Source: Candidatus Methanoperedens sp.
GTDB taxonomy: Archaea; Halobacteriota; Methanosarcinia; Methanosarcinales; Methanoperedenaceae
NCBI GenBank assembly: GCA_026552835.1
Contig: JAPMTY010000079.1
Location: forward strand, 1 to 13,075
DNA: 13,075 nt
Reading direction: 5' to 3'
In this document: one piece after another, positions 1 through 6,468 of the stretch
Layout of the letters: each line of letters starts with the position of its first letter
How positions within the stretch are numbered: position 1 is the first letter of the stretch
Program-made: the position numbers and the translations under genes
Notes under the pieces: model-generated
The model's input: the letters and a program-made list of their open reading frames with translations, nothing else
Told to the model about the DNA's origin: nothing
Databases searched by the model: none

Positions 1-973
1 CGCGCTGCTGATAGACTCGCTTCCTGAAGTGCTTTCAGCCACCGAAAGGGTGTGCGCTTTCCTGAATGTCGCTTCGACAGTTTCAGGGATGAACATGGAT
101 GCAGTTATCAAACTTGGAACAACTCTCAAGGAAATTTCAAACAGGACAGAGAACGGGATAGGCTGCACGAAATTTGCGATATTTTCAAACGCCCCTGAGG
201 ATAATCCGTTCATGGCAGGGGCATTTCACGGCATTGGTGAGCCTGATTTTTCGTTGAATATCGGGATAAGCGGCCCGGGTGTTGTGAGAAGCGTGGTTGA
301 GAAGAACAAAGACTGCGACCTGACCGCGCTTTCCGAGGTCATCAAGCGCACGGCATTTAAGATAACAAGAGCAGGCGAACTGATAGGCAGGGAACTTGCC
401 GGAAATATGAACGTGCCTTTCGGCATCGTTGACATCTCGCTTGCATCAACCACAAAAGTCGGGGATTCGGTGGCTGGCATTGTAGAAATGATGGGTGTTG
501 AGAAAATGGGCGCGCCTGGCAGCACTGCCGCGCTTGCGCTGCTTATCGATGCTGTAAAGAAGGGCGGTGCCATGGCATCGGGGAATGTGGGTGGCTTGAG
601 CGGCACATTCATCCCGGTGAGTGAGGATTCGGGTATGAATGCCGCCGTAAAGTCGGGCGCGCTTTCGATAGAGAAACTTGAAGCTCTGACCGCAGTATGT
701 TCTGTTGGGCTTGACATGGTAGCCATTCCTGGAGATACGCCTGCCGAGACAATTTCTGCAATCATCGCGGATGAGCTTTCGATAGGCGTGGTGAACGGGA
801 AAACAACTGGCGTGCGGCTCATCCCTGTTCCGGGAAAAAAGGCAGGGGATTACGTGAATTTCGGGGGCTTGCTCGGTGAGACATACGTGATGGAAGTGAG
901 CACTTTCAGTTCCCGCGATTTCATACTGCGCGGCGGGAGGATGCCAAGCCCGATTACGAGCATGAGGAATTAA
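1..973 (+). CDS. PFL family protein (UPF0210/DUF711), 5' end outside window
   Basis: The frame is open from base 2 to the TAA at 971-973, so the start lies to the left and only the last 323 or so codons are seen; family members are about 450 residues. The reading begins [17 protein letters not shown], which fits the internal segment of UPF0210 proteins; the GTG at 29 is an internal valine codon, not a start. Downstream are family-like stretches: [14 protein letters not shown], a glycine-rich region ending in [13 protein letters not shown], and the C-terminal [14 protein letters not shown]. The family is annotated as PFL (pyruvate formate-lyase-like) by fold similarity, but no glycyl-radical reaction is established for it. 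In many genomes UPF0210 genes follow an ACT-domain gene; that side is not visible here. Family call is from recalled sequence; biochemical role unknown. Confidence 0.85.
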   Translation, partial: ALLIDSLPEVLSATERVCAFLNVASTVSGMNMDAVIKLGTTLKEISNRTENGIGCTKFAIFSNAPEDNPFMAGAFHGIGEPDFSLNIGISGPGVVRSVVEKNKDCDLTALSEVIKRTAFKITRAGELIGRELAGNMNVPFGIVDISLASTTKVGDSVAGIVEMMGVEKMGAPGSTAALALLIDAVKKGGAMASGNVGGLSGTFIPVSEDSGMNAAVKSGALSIEKLEALTAVCSVGLDMVAIPGDTPAETISAIIADELSIGVVNGKTTGVRLIPVPGKKAGDYVNFGGLLGETYVMEVSTFSSRDFILRGGRMPSPITSMRN

Positions 974-976
974 CCC

Positions 977-993
977 AGTTAATATTATTAACT
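977..993. promoter_or_regulatory. A/T palindrome in the PFL-channel gap, possible TATA/operator
   Basis: The arms AGTTAATA and TATTAACT are perfect reverse complements around a single T. The palindrome sits 3 bp after the PFL stop codon and 24 bp before the channel ATG at 1018. The A/T-rich centre could serve as the channel gene's TATA element, giving a very short or absent leader; no Shine-Dalgarno sequence is visible ahead of 1018. In a 44-bp A/T-rich gap such a palindrome could also arise by chance. Confidence 0.35.
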
Positions 994-1017
994 CATCAAT
1001 ACAATAATAGTAATTGA

Positions 1018-2016
1018 ATGTTTAAGCTTCGAGTAAGTAAATCCGTTATTGTCTATGTTTCCATTTTTACAATTCTTGTTTTATCATACGGCCTGGTTTT
1101 CCAGTACCTGATGCGCTCATACGAGAACATGAATTACGGTTTCATAACTGCAATTTACTGGGTTATAATGAGTATGACCACGGTGGGGTATGGCGATATT
1201 ACTTTCACTTCCTCCGTGGGACACCTGTTCAGTATCGTTGTTGCACTCTCAGGCGTAATAATGATATTCGCCATGCTTTTCCCCCTGGTGGTCACTCCCT
1301 GGCTTGAACAAACAATCAGAAAAGAGCTGCCCGCAAAAGTGCCGGCTGCATTTCGGGACCACATTATAATATGCGGCTACAACCAGCTCGTTGAGACTCT
1401 TATCACAGAACTTGACGAATACGGGATTCCTTTTGCCGTAGTTGATGATAATGAAAAGAACGTCGCGCAGTTGATCAAAAGGAAAATAATATGCGTTCTT
1501 GGTGATGCTACAGACGAGAACGTGCTGCTAAAATCCAATGTACTCTCAGCAAAGATGTTGATAGCCAACCAGAGTGATGAAAAAAATGCCAGCATAATCC
1601 TGACGGCCAAGGAGCTCTGCAATATCAAGGTAATAGCTCTTGTTGAAAATATAGCAAGGTCAGCTTACCTGAAATACGCCGGAGCAGACCAGGTTATTTC
1701 CCCGAAAACATTATTCGGGACATATATCGGAAGAAAAGCAATTGACCCGCTCACAGATCATCTTGCCGGGGCTACGAAATTCTTTGAAAACCTGAGTATT
1801 GTGGAACTTCCCATTTATCCCGGAAGCTTTCTAATCGGCAAAAAATTAAAAGAAGCACGGATACGCGCACAGACCGGCACAAATATAGTGGGGCTCTGGG
1901 CAGGCGGCGTATTATCATTGAATCCGCAGCCAGAGGACGCGATAAAAGAAAATTCCATACTTCTTGCGGTCGGTACTGAAATACAGCTTGAAGCATTAAA
2001 AAAAATGACGCGGTGA
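1018..2016 (+). CDS. MthK-like two-TM potassium channel with C-terminal RCK domain
   Basis: A 332-residue protein, close to MthK's 336. TM1 is about residues 9-31, a pore helix follows, the selectivity filter TTVGYGD is at 54-60, and TM2 is about 69-95. An RCK N-terminal Rossmann domain starts near 113 (HIIICGYNQLVETL) and an RCK C-terminal (TrkA_C) domain spans about 258-332. The product should form a tetrameric K+ pore in the cytoplasmic membrane gated by a cytosolic RCK ring. Its nucleotide loop reads GYNQLV instead of GxGxxG, so NAD(H) binding is doubtful; MthK also lacks this motif and is Ca2+-gated. The stretch AGADQVISP at 221-229 is like MthK. Against my recall of MthK's Ca2+ site, the position of E210 appears to be Leu and that of E212 remains Glu. 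No ribosome binding site is seen; a short stand-alone RCK gene follows. Confidence 0.9.
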   Translation: MFKLRVSKSVIVYVSIFTILVLSYGLVFQYLMRSYENMNYGFITAIYWVIMSMTTVGYGDITFTSSVGHLFSIVVALSGVIMIFAMLFPLVVTPWLEQTIRKELPAKVPAAFRDHIIICGYNQLVETLITELDEYGIPFAVVDDNEKNVAQLIKRKIICVLGDATDENVLLKSNVLSAKMLIANQSDEKNASIILTAKELCNIKVIALVENIARSAYLKYAGADQVISPKTLFGTYIGRKAIDPLTDHLAGATKFFENLSIVELPIYPGSFLIGKKLKEARIRAQTGTNIVGLWAGGVLSLNPQPEDAIKENSILLAVGTEIQLEALKKMTR

Positions 2017-2020
2017 TTCT

Positions 2021-2104
2021 GTGAAAAAACTTTGGGAAAGTTTTATCAAACGAAGGGGATATAAATATCCCCTATACGTCATAAAGGGGCGTGCCCCTTT
2101 ATGA
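2021..2104 (+). CDS. possible 27-codon frame coupled to the downstream RCK gene
   Basis: A GTG 4 bp after the channel stop opens a frame that reads MKKLWESFIKRRGYKYPLYV then IKGRAPL and stops at TGA 2102-2104. It overlaps the RCK gene start as ATGA (2101-2104), the usual form of translational coupling. The product would be basic and has no recognised domain. Just before its stop lies CCCTTTA (2095-2101), which in this frame has the X-XXY-YYZ form of a -1 slippery site; slippage would join this peptide to the RCK protein. Against coding: two perfect palindromes occupy 2054-2102, there is no clear ribosome binding site, and the frame is short enough to be chance. Confidence 0.3.
   Translation: MKKLWESFIKRRGYKYPLYVIKGRAPL
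2054..2073. promoter_or_regulatory. palindromic TATA-like element upstream of the RCK gene
   Basis: AGGGGATATAAATATCCCCT is an inverted repeat with perfect 9-bp arms around AA. Its centre, ATATAAAT, is a good archaeal TATA-box match on both strands. Placed about 25 bp downstream, transcription would begin near 2088-2094, just before the ATG at 2101 and inside the second palindrome. In RNA read through from the channel gene the same bases can form a hairpin. DNA promoter and RNA hairpin readings cannot be separated from sequence alone. Confidence 0.5.
2081..2102. promoter_or_regulatory. perfect palindrome overlapping the RCK start codon
   Basis: The arms ATAAAGGGGC (2081-2090) and GCCCCTTTAT (2093-2102) are perfect reverse complements around GT. 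The right arm contains the first two bases of the ATG at 2101. As DNA it sits where archaeal repressors bind, over the predicted transcription start. As RNA it would form a stable hairpin (realistically 9 bp with a CGUG loop) that hides the start codon. Its GGGG and CCCC runs can also pair with those of the 2054-2073 palindrome, giving mutually exclusive folds. Confidence 0.55.
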
Positions 2105-2760
2105 AAAAACATATTATTCTCATCGGGTACGGGGATGTGGGGGTGAGTATTGCCAGTGTCCTTGAAAAAGCCAATGTGAGTTTTATCGTAGTTGATAAGA
2201 ATGAAGCAAAATTCAAGGATAAAAATTTCAAATACGTCGCAGGTGACGCAACCGATGAAGAAGTCCTGAAGCGCGCAGATCTTGAGAACGCAACTTCGGT
2301 CATCATTGTCCTGAATAACGATACTGATATTATTTTCACTTCTCTCATTGCAAGGACTTTGAATCCGCACGCCATAATCATAGCAAGGGCGAATGCGACA
2401 AAGTCAATCGACAAGATTTACAGGGCGGGTGCGGATTATGTGGCTTCTCTTTCGATAGTGGCTGCCCAGATGCTCGCCCGCATAGTAATGGGGCGTGAGA
2501 TTGAAGAGACAATAATGATGTTTGAAGGGCTCGAAATAGAACGATACCGTGTTACAAAAGATTCACCCCTTGCAGGTAAGAAAATATCGGATGCCTGTAT
2601 CCGTTCCAGGATAGGATGCACCATTATCGGGATCGAAGAAGATGGAAAGACCACAACGGATATAGATCCTTCGATTGTAATTAAAGAGGATATGACGCTT
2701 GCTGTTATCGGGAACAACGACCAGATTACAAAATTCATGGAAGAATATGCAAGGGTTTAG
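2101..2760 (+). CDS. stand-alone RCK/TrkA-like NAD-binding K+ transport regulator
   Basis: A 219-residue soluble protein with an RCK N-terminal Rossmann domain (about 1-120) and an RCK C-terminal domain (about 135-219). The intact nucleotide loop GYGDVG lies at residues 9-14, strand 2 ends in the acidic VVDKNE that would hold the ribose of NAD(H), and the typical AGDATDEEVLKRA follows. It should act in the cytosol as a gating ring on a channel or Trk-type transporter. The channel gene 84 bp upstream is the obvious partner, whose own RCK loop has lost GxGxxG. TrkA of K+ uptake systems has two such units in tandem; this is a single unit. I use the ATG at 2101 because a TAA in frame at 2062 blocks longer starts and no other ATG or GTG intervenes. 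No Shine-Dalgarno is seen; the start lies inside a palindrome. Confidence 0.85.
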   Translation: MKKHIILIGYGDVGVSIASVLEKANVSFIVVDKNEAKFKDKNFKYVAGDATDEEVLKRADLENATSVIIVLNNDTDIIFTSLIARTLNPHAIIIARANATKSIDKIYRAGADYVASLSIVAAQMLARIVMGREIEETIMMFEGLEIERYRVTKDSPLAGKKISDACIRSRIGCTIIGIEEDGKTTTDIDPSIVIKEDMTLAVIGNNDQITKFMEEYARV

Positions 2761-2829
2761 AGGATAATACCTCCGCCAGCGTCGTATAAATTCAGGAATT
2801 TCAGGATTATACAAAAGGGCAGCATAATA

Positions 2830-2866
2830 TTATATAGTTTTAAATGATTATTCATTAATTAGAGGT
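2830..2866 (+). promoter_or_regulatory. promoter and ribosome binding site of the PGF-CTERM gene
   Basis: TTATATAG at 2830-2837 is a TATA-box match in an A/T-rich stretch. Transcription would start about 25 bp downstream, near 2857-2862, leaving a short leader. GAGGT at 2862-2866 lies 7 bp ahead of the ATG at 2874 and fits a Shine-Dalgarno site, supporting 2874 over the in-frame ATG at 2877, although the two cannot be told apart with certainty. Confidence 0.5.
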
Positions 2867-2873
2867 ATTTGGT

Positions 2874-5006
2874 ATGATGGTAAAGCGAGTTACAAGAGTT
2901 AGTTTATACTGCATTTGCGCCCTGTTGCTGCTCTCCGGAGCGGTTTATGGCGCTGCGTGGGAAAATGTTGATTTCGGTAGAAGTTTTGGTACAGTATACG
3001 TCCTTGACCAGAACAGCATTGTTAGTGGCAGCGGAGGGATTTTTTACTCAGTTGACAGCGGAAAGACCTGGACTGATACAAAAAGCGGCTCCAATATACA
3101 GGCATTCAAATTTACAGACTCGTTGAATGGCTGGGCTGTAGGAGGTTTCATAGGCTTTGGGGTTGATATGTGGATTGGAAAGACCAGCGACGGCGGACGG
3201 ACGTGGACGAGCTTTAACGACAACTTCATGAAATCGATGAATTACCAGGTTTACGTGCCCCTCTGGGGACTTTCCGTAGTCAGCCCCGATAAAGTTTATG
3301 TCTCAAGTCAATCATACGTTTATACAACCTCAGACGGCGGAGCTACATGGTCAGGGGCTGAGCTTCCGCTGAATACTACTTATGAACAATACCTTTCGGG
3401 CAACACTCTTCAGTTCGTTGATGCTTCCAATGGCTTCATAGCTACAAACAAGCGGCAATTCCGCACAACCAACGGAGGCATGAGCTGGAGTGCAAATCCT
3501 GAGTTCCCGTGGGTAACAGAGGACAATGGCGCAGAAACACCATCCATTTTCATGCTCAATGCCAATGACGGCTGGGCAGCTGCGTATCTCAATAACAATA
3601 AGACAGAAGGCAAATACCGGATATACCGCACCTCAAACGGCGGCGCAACATGGAATTCAATTTACATAAGTCCTGACTGGATTGTAAGTGTTTATTTCCG
3701 CAATTCCTACGAGGGCTACGCAGGCGGTCAGGATGCAATCTGGCATACTACCAACGGCGGAACATCATGGACACAGGAGTACAAGGGCGGTTATTACCCG
3801 ACAATGTACTTCCTGCCAAGCGGAATGTCGCCGCGACCGGCTATTGTGAGCAGCGGCGGGTATTATTCCGGATATATGATACCTGGCACGGCTACCCCAA
3901 CAGTAACAGTCACCGCAATTACTCCCACTGTCACCGCAACTCCAACTAAACCATCTGGCGGTGAACTGGTTACAAACGGCGACTTCTCCAGGGGTCTGGG
4001 CGGCTGGACGATTATGGAATGGTTTAACCCATCAGACGGTAAGGGTGAAGTAACTGCTGAGTCTGACGGTATCCGATTCCTGAGCAAGAGCGGCAACAAC
4101 AATATCGGAATAATGCAGACCCTCAATGCCGACGTATCAGGATGCCTGGCCCTTAATCTCAGGGCTACAGTAAAGGCTGACGAGCAGACGCTCAGCGGAA
4201 CGGGATTTAATGGCAGGGAAGCCCCGATAGCGGTTTTCGCGCGCTACACAGACATAAACGGTGTGCTGCACGGCAACCTCGGTGAGGACCCAAAGGATCC
4301 GAATCGCATGTTCTGGACCGGTTTTTATTTCATGGACCCGACCGGCTCAAGTTTAACTGATTTTGGAATAAAAACACAGAAGGGTGAATGGTATAACTAC
4401 GAGTTTGATTTGATGAAACTCTCGCCGAAACCCAAAACGATTGATATTATAGGTGCGGAAGGTGCTGGATGGCCGCCGCGGGACGGCAAGGTTAAGTCTA
4501 TCAGCCTGACCTGCACAGCCGCGGGCGAGACTCCAAGAACTTACACAAGCCCGACATATACACCAGCAACGACATATACACCGGCAATATCAGCAACAGG
4601 ACCCGAAGTTACGACATCCGGGGCTACAAGGGATTTCGCTATTGGAATTTCGCCTACAAGTTTAACCGTTAATCCAGGAGATACTTTGAGGTTGACATTG
4701 ACTGTTATGCCAAGCGGTGGATTCAATGAGCCAGTTGATATTTATGTCAAAGTAAAGGCGCTGGGCCAGGAACGGGATTTGGGAAAAGTTACGACCATCT
4801 ATCCCCCGTATCAGCCATTCGTATTCGAGAATCCGGTTCCGAGCGAAATTCCCAAAGGAACCACAATATACGGTTATGTGACTGCGAAAGGCGGTGGACT
4901 TGAACGAAATGCTGACACGGTTACGGTCAAAGTGCCGGGATTTGAAATACTGCCATTGATTGCGGCAGTTGGAATCGCTGTATTACTGATACGAAGGAAA
5001 AAATAA
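2874..5006 (+). CDS. secreted BNR/YCF48-like surface protein with PGF-CTERM anchor
   Basis: A 710-residue multi-domain surface protein. Residues 1-27 form a signal peptide (basic start, LYCICALLLLSGAVYG core). About 30-330 hold six Asp-box/BNR-type repeats of the form S/T-x-D/N-G-G-x-(S/T)-W near 59, 105, 153, 199, 254 and 293, typical of a YCF48-like beta-propeller. A Thr/Pro linker (338-360) leads to a carbohydrate-binding-like jelly-roll region that opens ELVTNGDFSRGLGGW (364-378) and runs to about 548. A second linker (553-582) precedes an Ig-like domain (588-686). The C-terminus is PGF at 688-690, a hydrophobic helix and RRKK, matching the PGF-CTERM signal processed by archaeosortase A, so the mature protein should be lipid-anchored outside the cell. 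Ligand unknown: YCF48 proteins assist photosystem II assembly in phototrophs, which does not apply here. No archaeosortase gene is in the window. The gene stands alone, with its own promoter and terminator candidate. Confidence 0.85.
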   Translation: MMVKRVTRVSLYCICALLLLSGAVYGAAWENVDFGRSFGTVYVLDQNSIVSGSGGIFYSVDSGKTWTDTKSGSNIQAFKFTDSLNGWAVGGFIGFGVDMWIGKTSDGGRTWTSFNDNFMKSMNYQVYVPLWGLSVVSPDKVYVSSQSYVYTTSDGGATWSGAELPLNTTYEQYLSGNTLQFVDASNGFIATNKRQFRTTNGGMSWSANPEFPWVTEDNGAETPSIFMLNANDGWAAAYLNNNKTEGKYRIYRTSNGGATWNSIYISPDWIVSVYFRNSYEGYAGGQDAIWHTTNGGTSWTQEYKGGYYPTMYFLPSGMSPRPAIVSSGGYYSGYMIPGTATPTVTVTAITPTVTATPTKPSGGELVTNGDFSRGLGGWTIMEWFNPSDGKGEVTAESDGIRFLSKSGNNNIGIMQTLNADVSGCLALNLRATVKADEQTLSGTGFNGREAPIAVFARYTDINGVLHGNLGEDPKDPNRMFWTGFYFMDPTGSSLTDFGIKTQKGEWYNYEFDLMKLSPKPKTIDIIGAEGAGWPPRDGKVKSISLTCTAAGETPRTYTSPTYTPATTYTPAISATGPEVTTSGATRDFAIGISPTSLTVNPGDTLRLTLTVMPSGGFNEPVDIYVKVKALGQERDLGKVTTIYPPYQPFVFENPVPSEIPKGTTIYGYVTAKGGGLERNADTVTVKVPGFEILPLIAAVGIAVLLIRRKK

Positions 5007-5023
5007 AAGTAGAACATAATATC

Positions 5024-5068
5024 AGAACTGGAATCCTATTGTGGGTTCTGGTTCTATCTTTATTTTAT
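5024..5068 (+). terminator. 13-bp hairpin followed by a T-rich tract
   Basis: Bases 5024-5036 (AGAACTGGAATCC) pair along their full length with 5043-5055 (GGGTTCTGGTTCT) if three G-U pairs are allowed, with a TATTGT loop. A T-rich stretch (ATCTTTATTTTAT) follows directly. Because the pairing relies on G-U pairs, the stem exists only in RNA read on the plus strand, which suits a terminator for the PGF-CTERM gene ending at 5006. Archaea often terminate at T tracts alone. The same T-rich tract (TTTATTTTA near 5060) could double as a TATA element for the next gene. Confidence 0.5.
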
Positions 5069-5104
5069 GCTGTGATATCGAATGAAGATATATATCCAGA
5101 GATA

Positions 5105-5111
5105 GAGGTGA
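5105..5111 (+). promoter_or_regulatory. ribosome binding site GAGGTGA
   Basis: GAGGTGA lies 4 bp ahead of the ATG at 5116, a near-perfect match to the archaeal anti-Shine-Dalgarno, and fixes that start. The TATATATCC at about 5088-5097 is too close to be the main TATA box, because a transcript starting 25 bp beyond it would lose this site. Confidence 0.7.
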
Positions 5112-5115
5112 GCTA

Positions 5116-5721
5116 ATGAACTGTTCCGGCTGCGGCGCTGCTGTACGAGAAAGCGATAAATTCTGTTCACGCTGCGGCGCGCCTGTTGTAATTTCGTCGC
5201 AGTTCTGTCCTGAGTGCGGGAAACCTGTAGCTAAGAGCGCAAATTTCTGCACGAACTGCGGGTATAGTTTTGGAAAACCTGCGTCGGCACCGCAGCCACG
5301 GGAACAGCCATCAACTATTGCTGCGCCTCCATCGCAAACGCAAGGAATGGTTCAGGATTATTCAGGTGAGGTCGCGCTGAAAGATACAGGATTTTTCCCC
5401 ATATCTTACATTAAAAGCATGATGTCTTCCACCAACGGCAAACTCACTCTTACTAACATGAGGCTGATTTTCAAGGCAAGTGCCCTGCAGGGTGTGGGCG
5501 GGACAGCGCTGCCCGGCGGAATTTTCATCCCGAACCCCAAGGATGCGGAAAAGTCAAAGGAATATTTTGCAATTCCGCTTGCCGAGATTACAAACGTGGA
5601 AAGCGGATGGGCAAGCCTGACAGTACATGCGGGAGGGCAAAAATACAAGTTCGGGGGAATGCGTGATACGAAGAAGTGGGCTGAAACTGTAAACAGCGCG
5701 ATAGGTTCGTTAAGGAAATAA
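5116..5721 (+). CDS. double zinc ribbon protein with C-terminal GRAM/PH-like domain
   Basis: A 201-residue protein. The N-terminus carries two CxxC...CxxC zinc ribbons: CSGCG with CSRCG (residues 3-22) and CPECG with CTNCG (34-53). A Pro/Gln/Ala-rich linker spans about 57-77. From about residue 83 to the end is a compact domain (TNGKLTLTNMRLIFKA, then FAIPLAEITNVESGWASL, then KYKFGGMRDTKKWAETVNSA) that resembles the GRAM/bacterial PH fold: beta strands ending in a C-terminal helix. In eukaryotes such domains bind lipids or proteins; in archaea the role is not established. No membrane segment is visible, so it should be cytosolic or peripheral. It seems to form its own transcription unit, with a T7 tract behind it. 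Zinc ribbons are clear; the GRAM assignment is from the pattern of strands and conserved residues and is less certain. Confidence 0.75.
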   Translation: MNCSGCGAAVRESDKFCSRCGAPVVISSQFCPECGKPVAKSANFCTNCGYSFGKPASAPQPREQPSTIAAPPSQTQGMVQDYSGEVALKDTGFFPISYIKSMMSSTNGKLTLTNMRLIFKASALQGVGGTALPGGIFIPNPKDAEKSKEYFAIPLAEITNVESGWASLTVHAGGQKYKFGGMRDTKKWAETVNSAIGSLRK

Positions 5722-5750
5722 AAAAATGGAAAAACGATTTTTAACCGGGC

Positions 5751-5757
5751 TTTTTTT
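5751..5757 (+). terminator. T7 tract after the zinc ribbon gene
   Basis: Seven consecutive T follow CCGGGC 29 bp after the stop at 5721. T tracts are the main intrinsic terminators in archaea. No strong hairpin precedes it. The tract overlaps a 23-codon frame (5726-5797) that ends in FCADCGGKLN, a zinc-ribbon-like tail that I treat as a possible remnant and not as a gene. Confidence 0.4.
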
Positions 5758-5842
5758 GATTACGTTCTGCGCTGACTGCGGCGGGAAACTGAACTGAAAT
5801 CATGGTCATGAAAGCATTATTACTCAAATCACCGGATTAGTT

Positions 5843-6463
5843 ATGGAGCTTGCATTAATTCTCGGTATCGCAGCAGGTTTGTTTGGTGCGCTTATGGGCA
5901 TCGGTGCAATGATTTATGCATTGGGTTACTTTGAGTATCTTGGCGGCAAGAAAAATTTTACCGTCCTGCCTATAAACAAAGAGAAGCTCAAACAAAAACT
6001 ACTTGCGCTGAACTCTCCCGACCTCCCGTATATCATAAAACCGGGTGCCAAAACCGACCTTTTCGTTGAATGGAAAATCGTGGATGCAACATGGTATGCC
6101 ATATTATCCAAAGAGCGGTTAAGCAAAACTTACCGCGCTTATCTTTTGCTGGATGAGTACCGCAAGGCTGCACGCTACTGCGAGGAAACGGGAAGCGTGC
6201 GCTGGTATGCCGGGACTGACGGCGCGCTAAAGCCGCGTGTGGCATTTGAGAAAGCTTTTTTCAGGGGCAGGCTTCTTTTCCAGAAGTCATGGGAAGTGCA
6301 GTACGGAATAAAGGAAGACGGGACGTTGGGAAAAATTTATGAGTATAAGTTCGATGTGAAAAGGGTTCGCGACCCGATTGTAAAGACTATTGAGGATAAC
6401 GGCTGGGAGTTCGTACCCGTGGTCAGGAAAGAACACGCGACTTATGAGAGCATGAAAGCCTGA
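5843..6463 (+). CDS. unrecognised protein with N-terminal membrane segment
   Basis: A 206-residue protein I do not recognise. Residues 2-32 form one glycine-rich membrane helix (LILGIAAGLFGALMGIGAMI), after which the chain is polar, basic and rich in aromatic residues. With a short N-terminal tail before the helix and many Lys/Arg just after it (GGKKNF), the bulk is probably cytosolic, anchored at the membrane. No metal-binding cluster or nucleotide-binding loop is seen in the soluble part. No ribosome binding site is seen ahead of the ATG; a TGA in frame at 5795 and the lack of other ATG or GTG codons support this start, and a leaderless transcript is possible. It converges with thymidylate synthase, leaving only 5 bp between stop codons, so each transcript must end inside the other gene or overlap it. 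Confidence 0.75.
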   Translation: MELALILGIAAGLFGALMGIGAMIYALGYFEYLGGKKNFTVLPINKEKLKQKLLALNSPDLPYIIKPGAKTDLFVEWKIVDATWYAILSKERLSKTYRAYLLLDEYRKAARYCEETGSVRWYAGTDGALKPRVAFEKAFFRGRLLFQKSWEVQYGIKEDGTLGKIYEYKFDVKRVRDPIVKTIEDNGWEFVPVVRKEHATYESMKA

Positions 6464-6468
6464 GACAA

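Noticed and set aside
226..822. Long minus-strand open frame opposite the PFL gene
   Set aside because: It is Ser/Thr/Pro-rich with no domain, as expected of the antisense of a Gly/Ala-rich gene, and the plus-strand frame has clear family similarity.
5726..5797. 23-codon frame ending in FCADCGGKLN as a gene
   Set aside because: It has only one CxxC pair, no ribosome binding site and overlaps the T7 terminator candidate; at most it is a remnant of a zinc ribbon.
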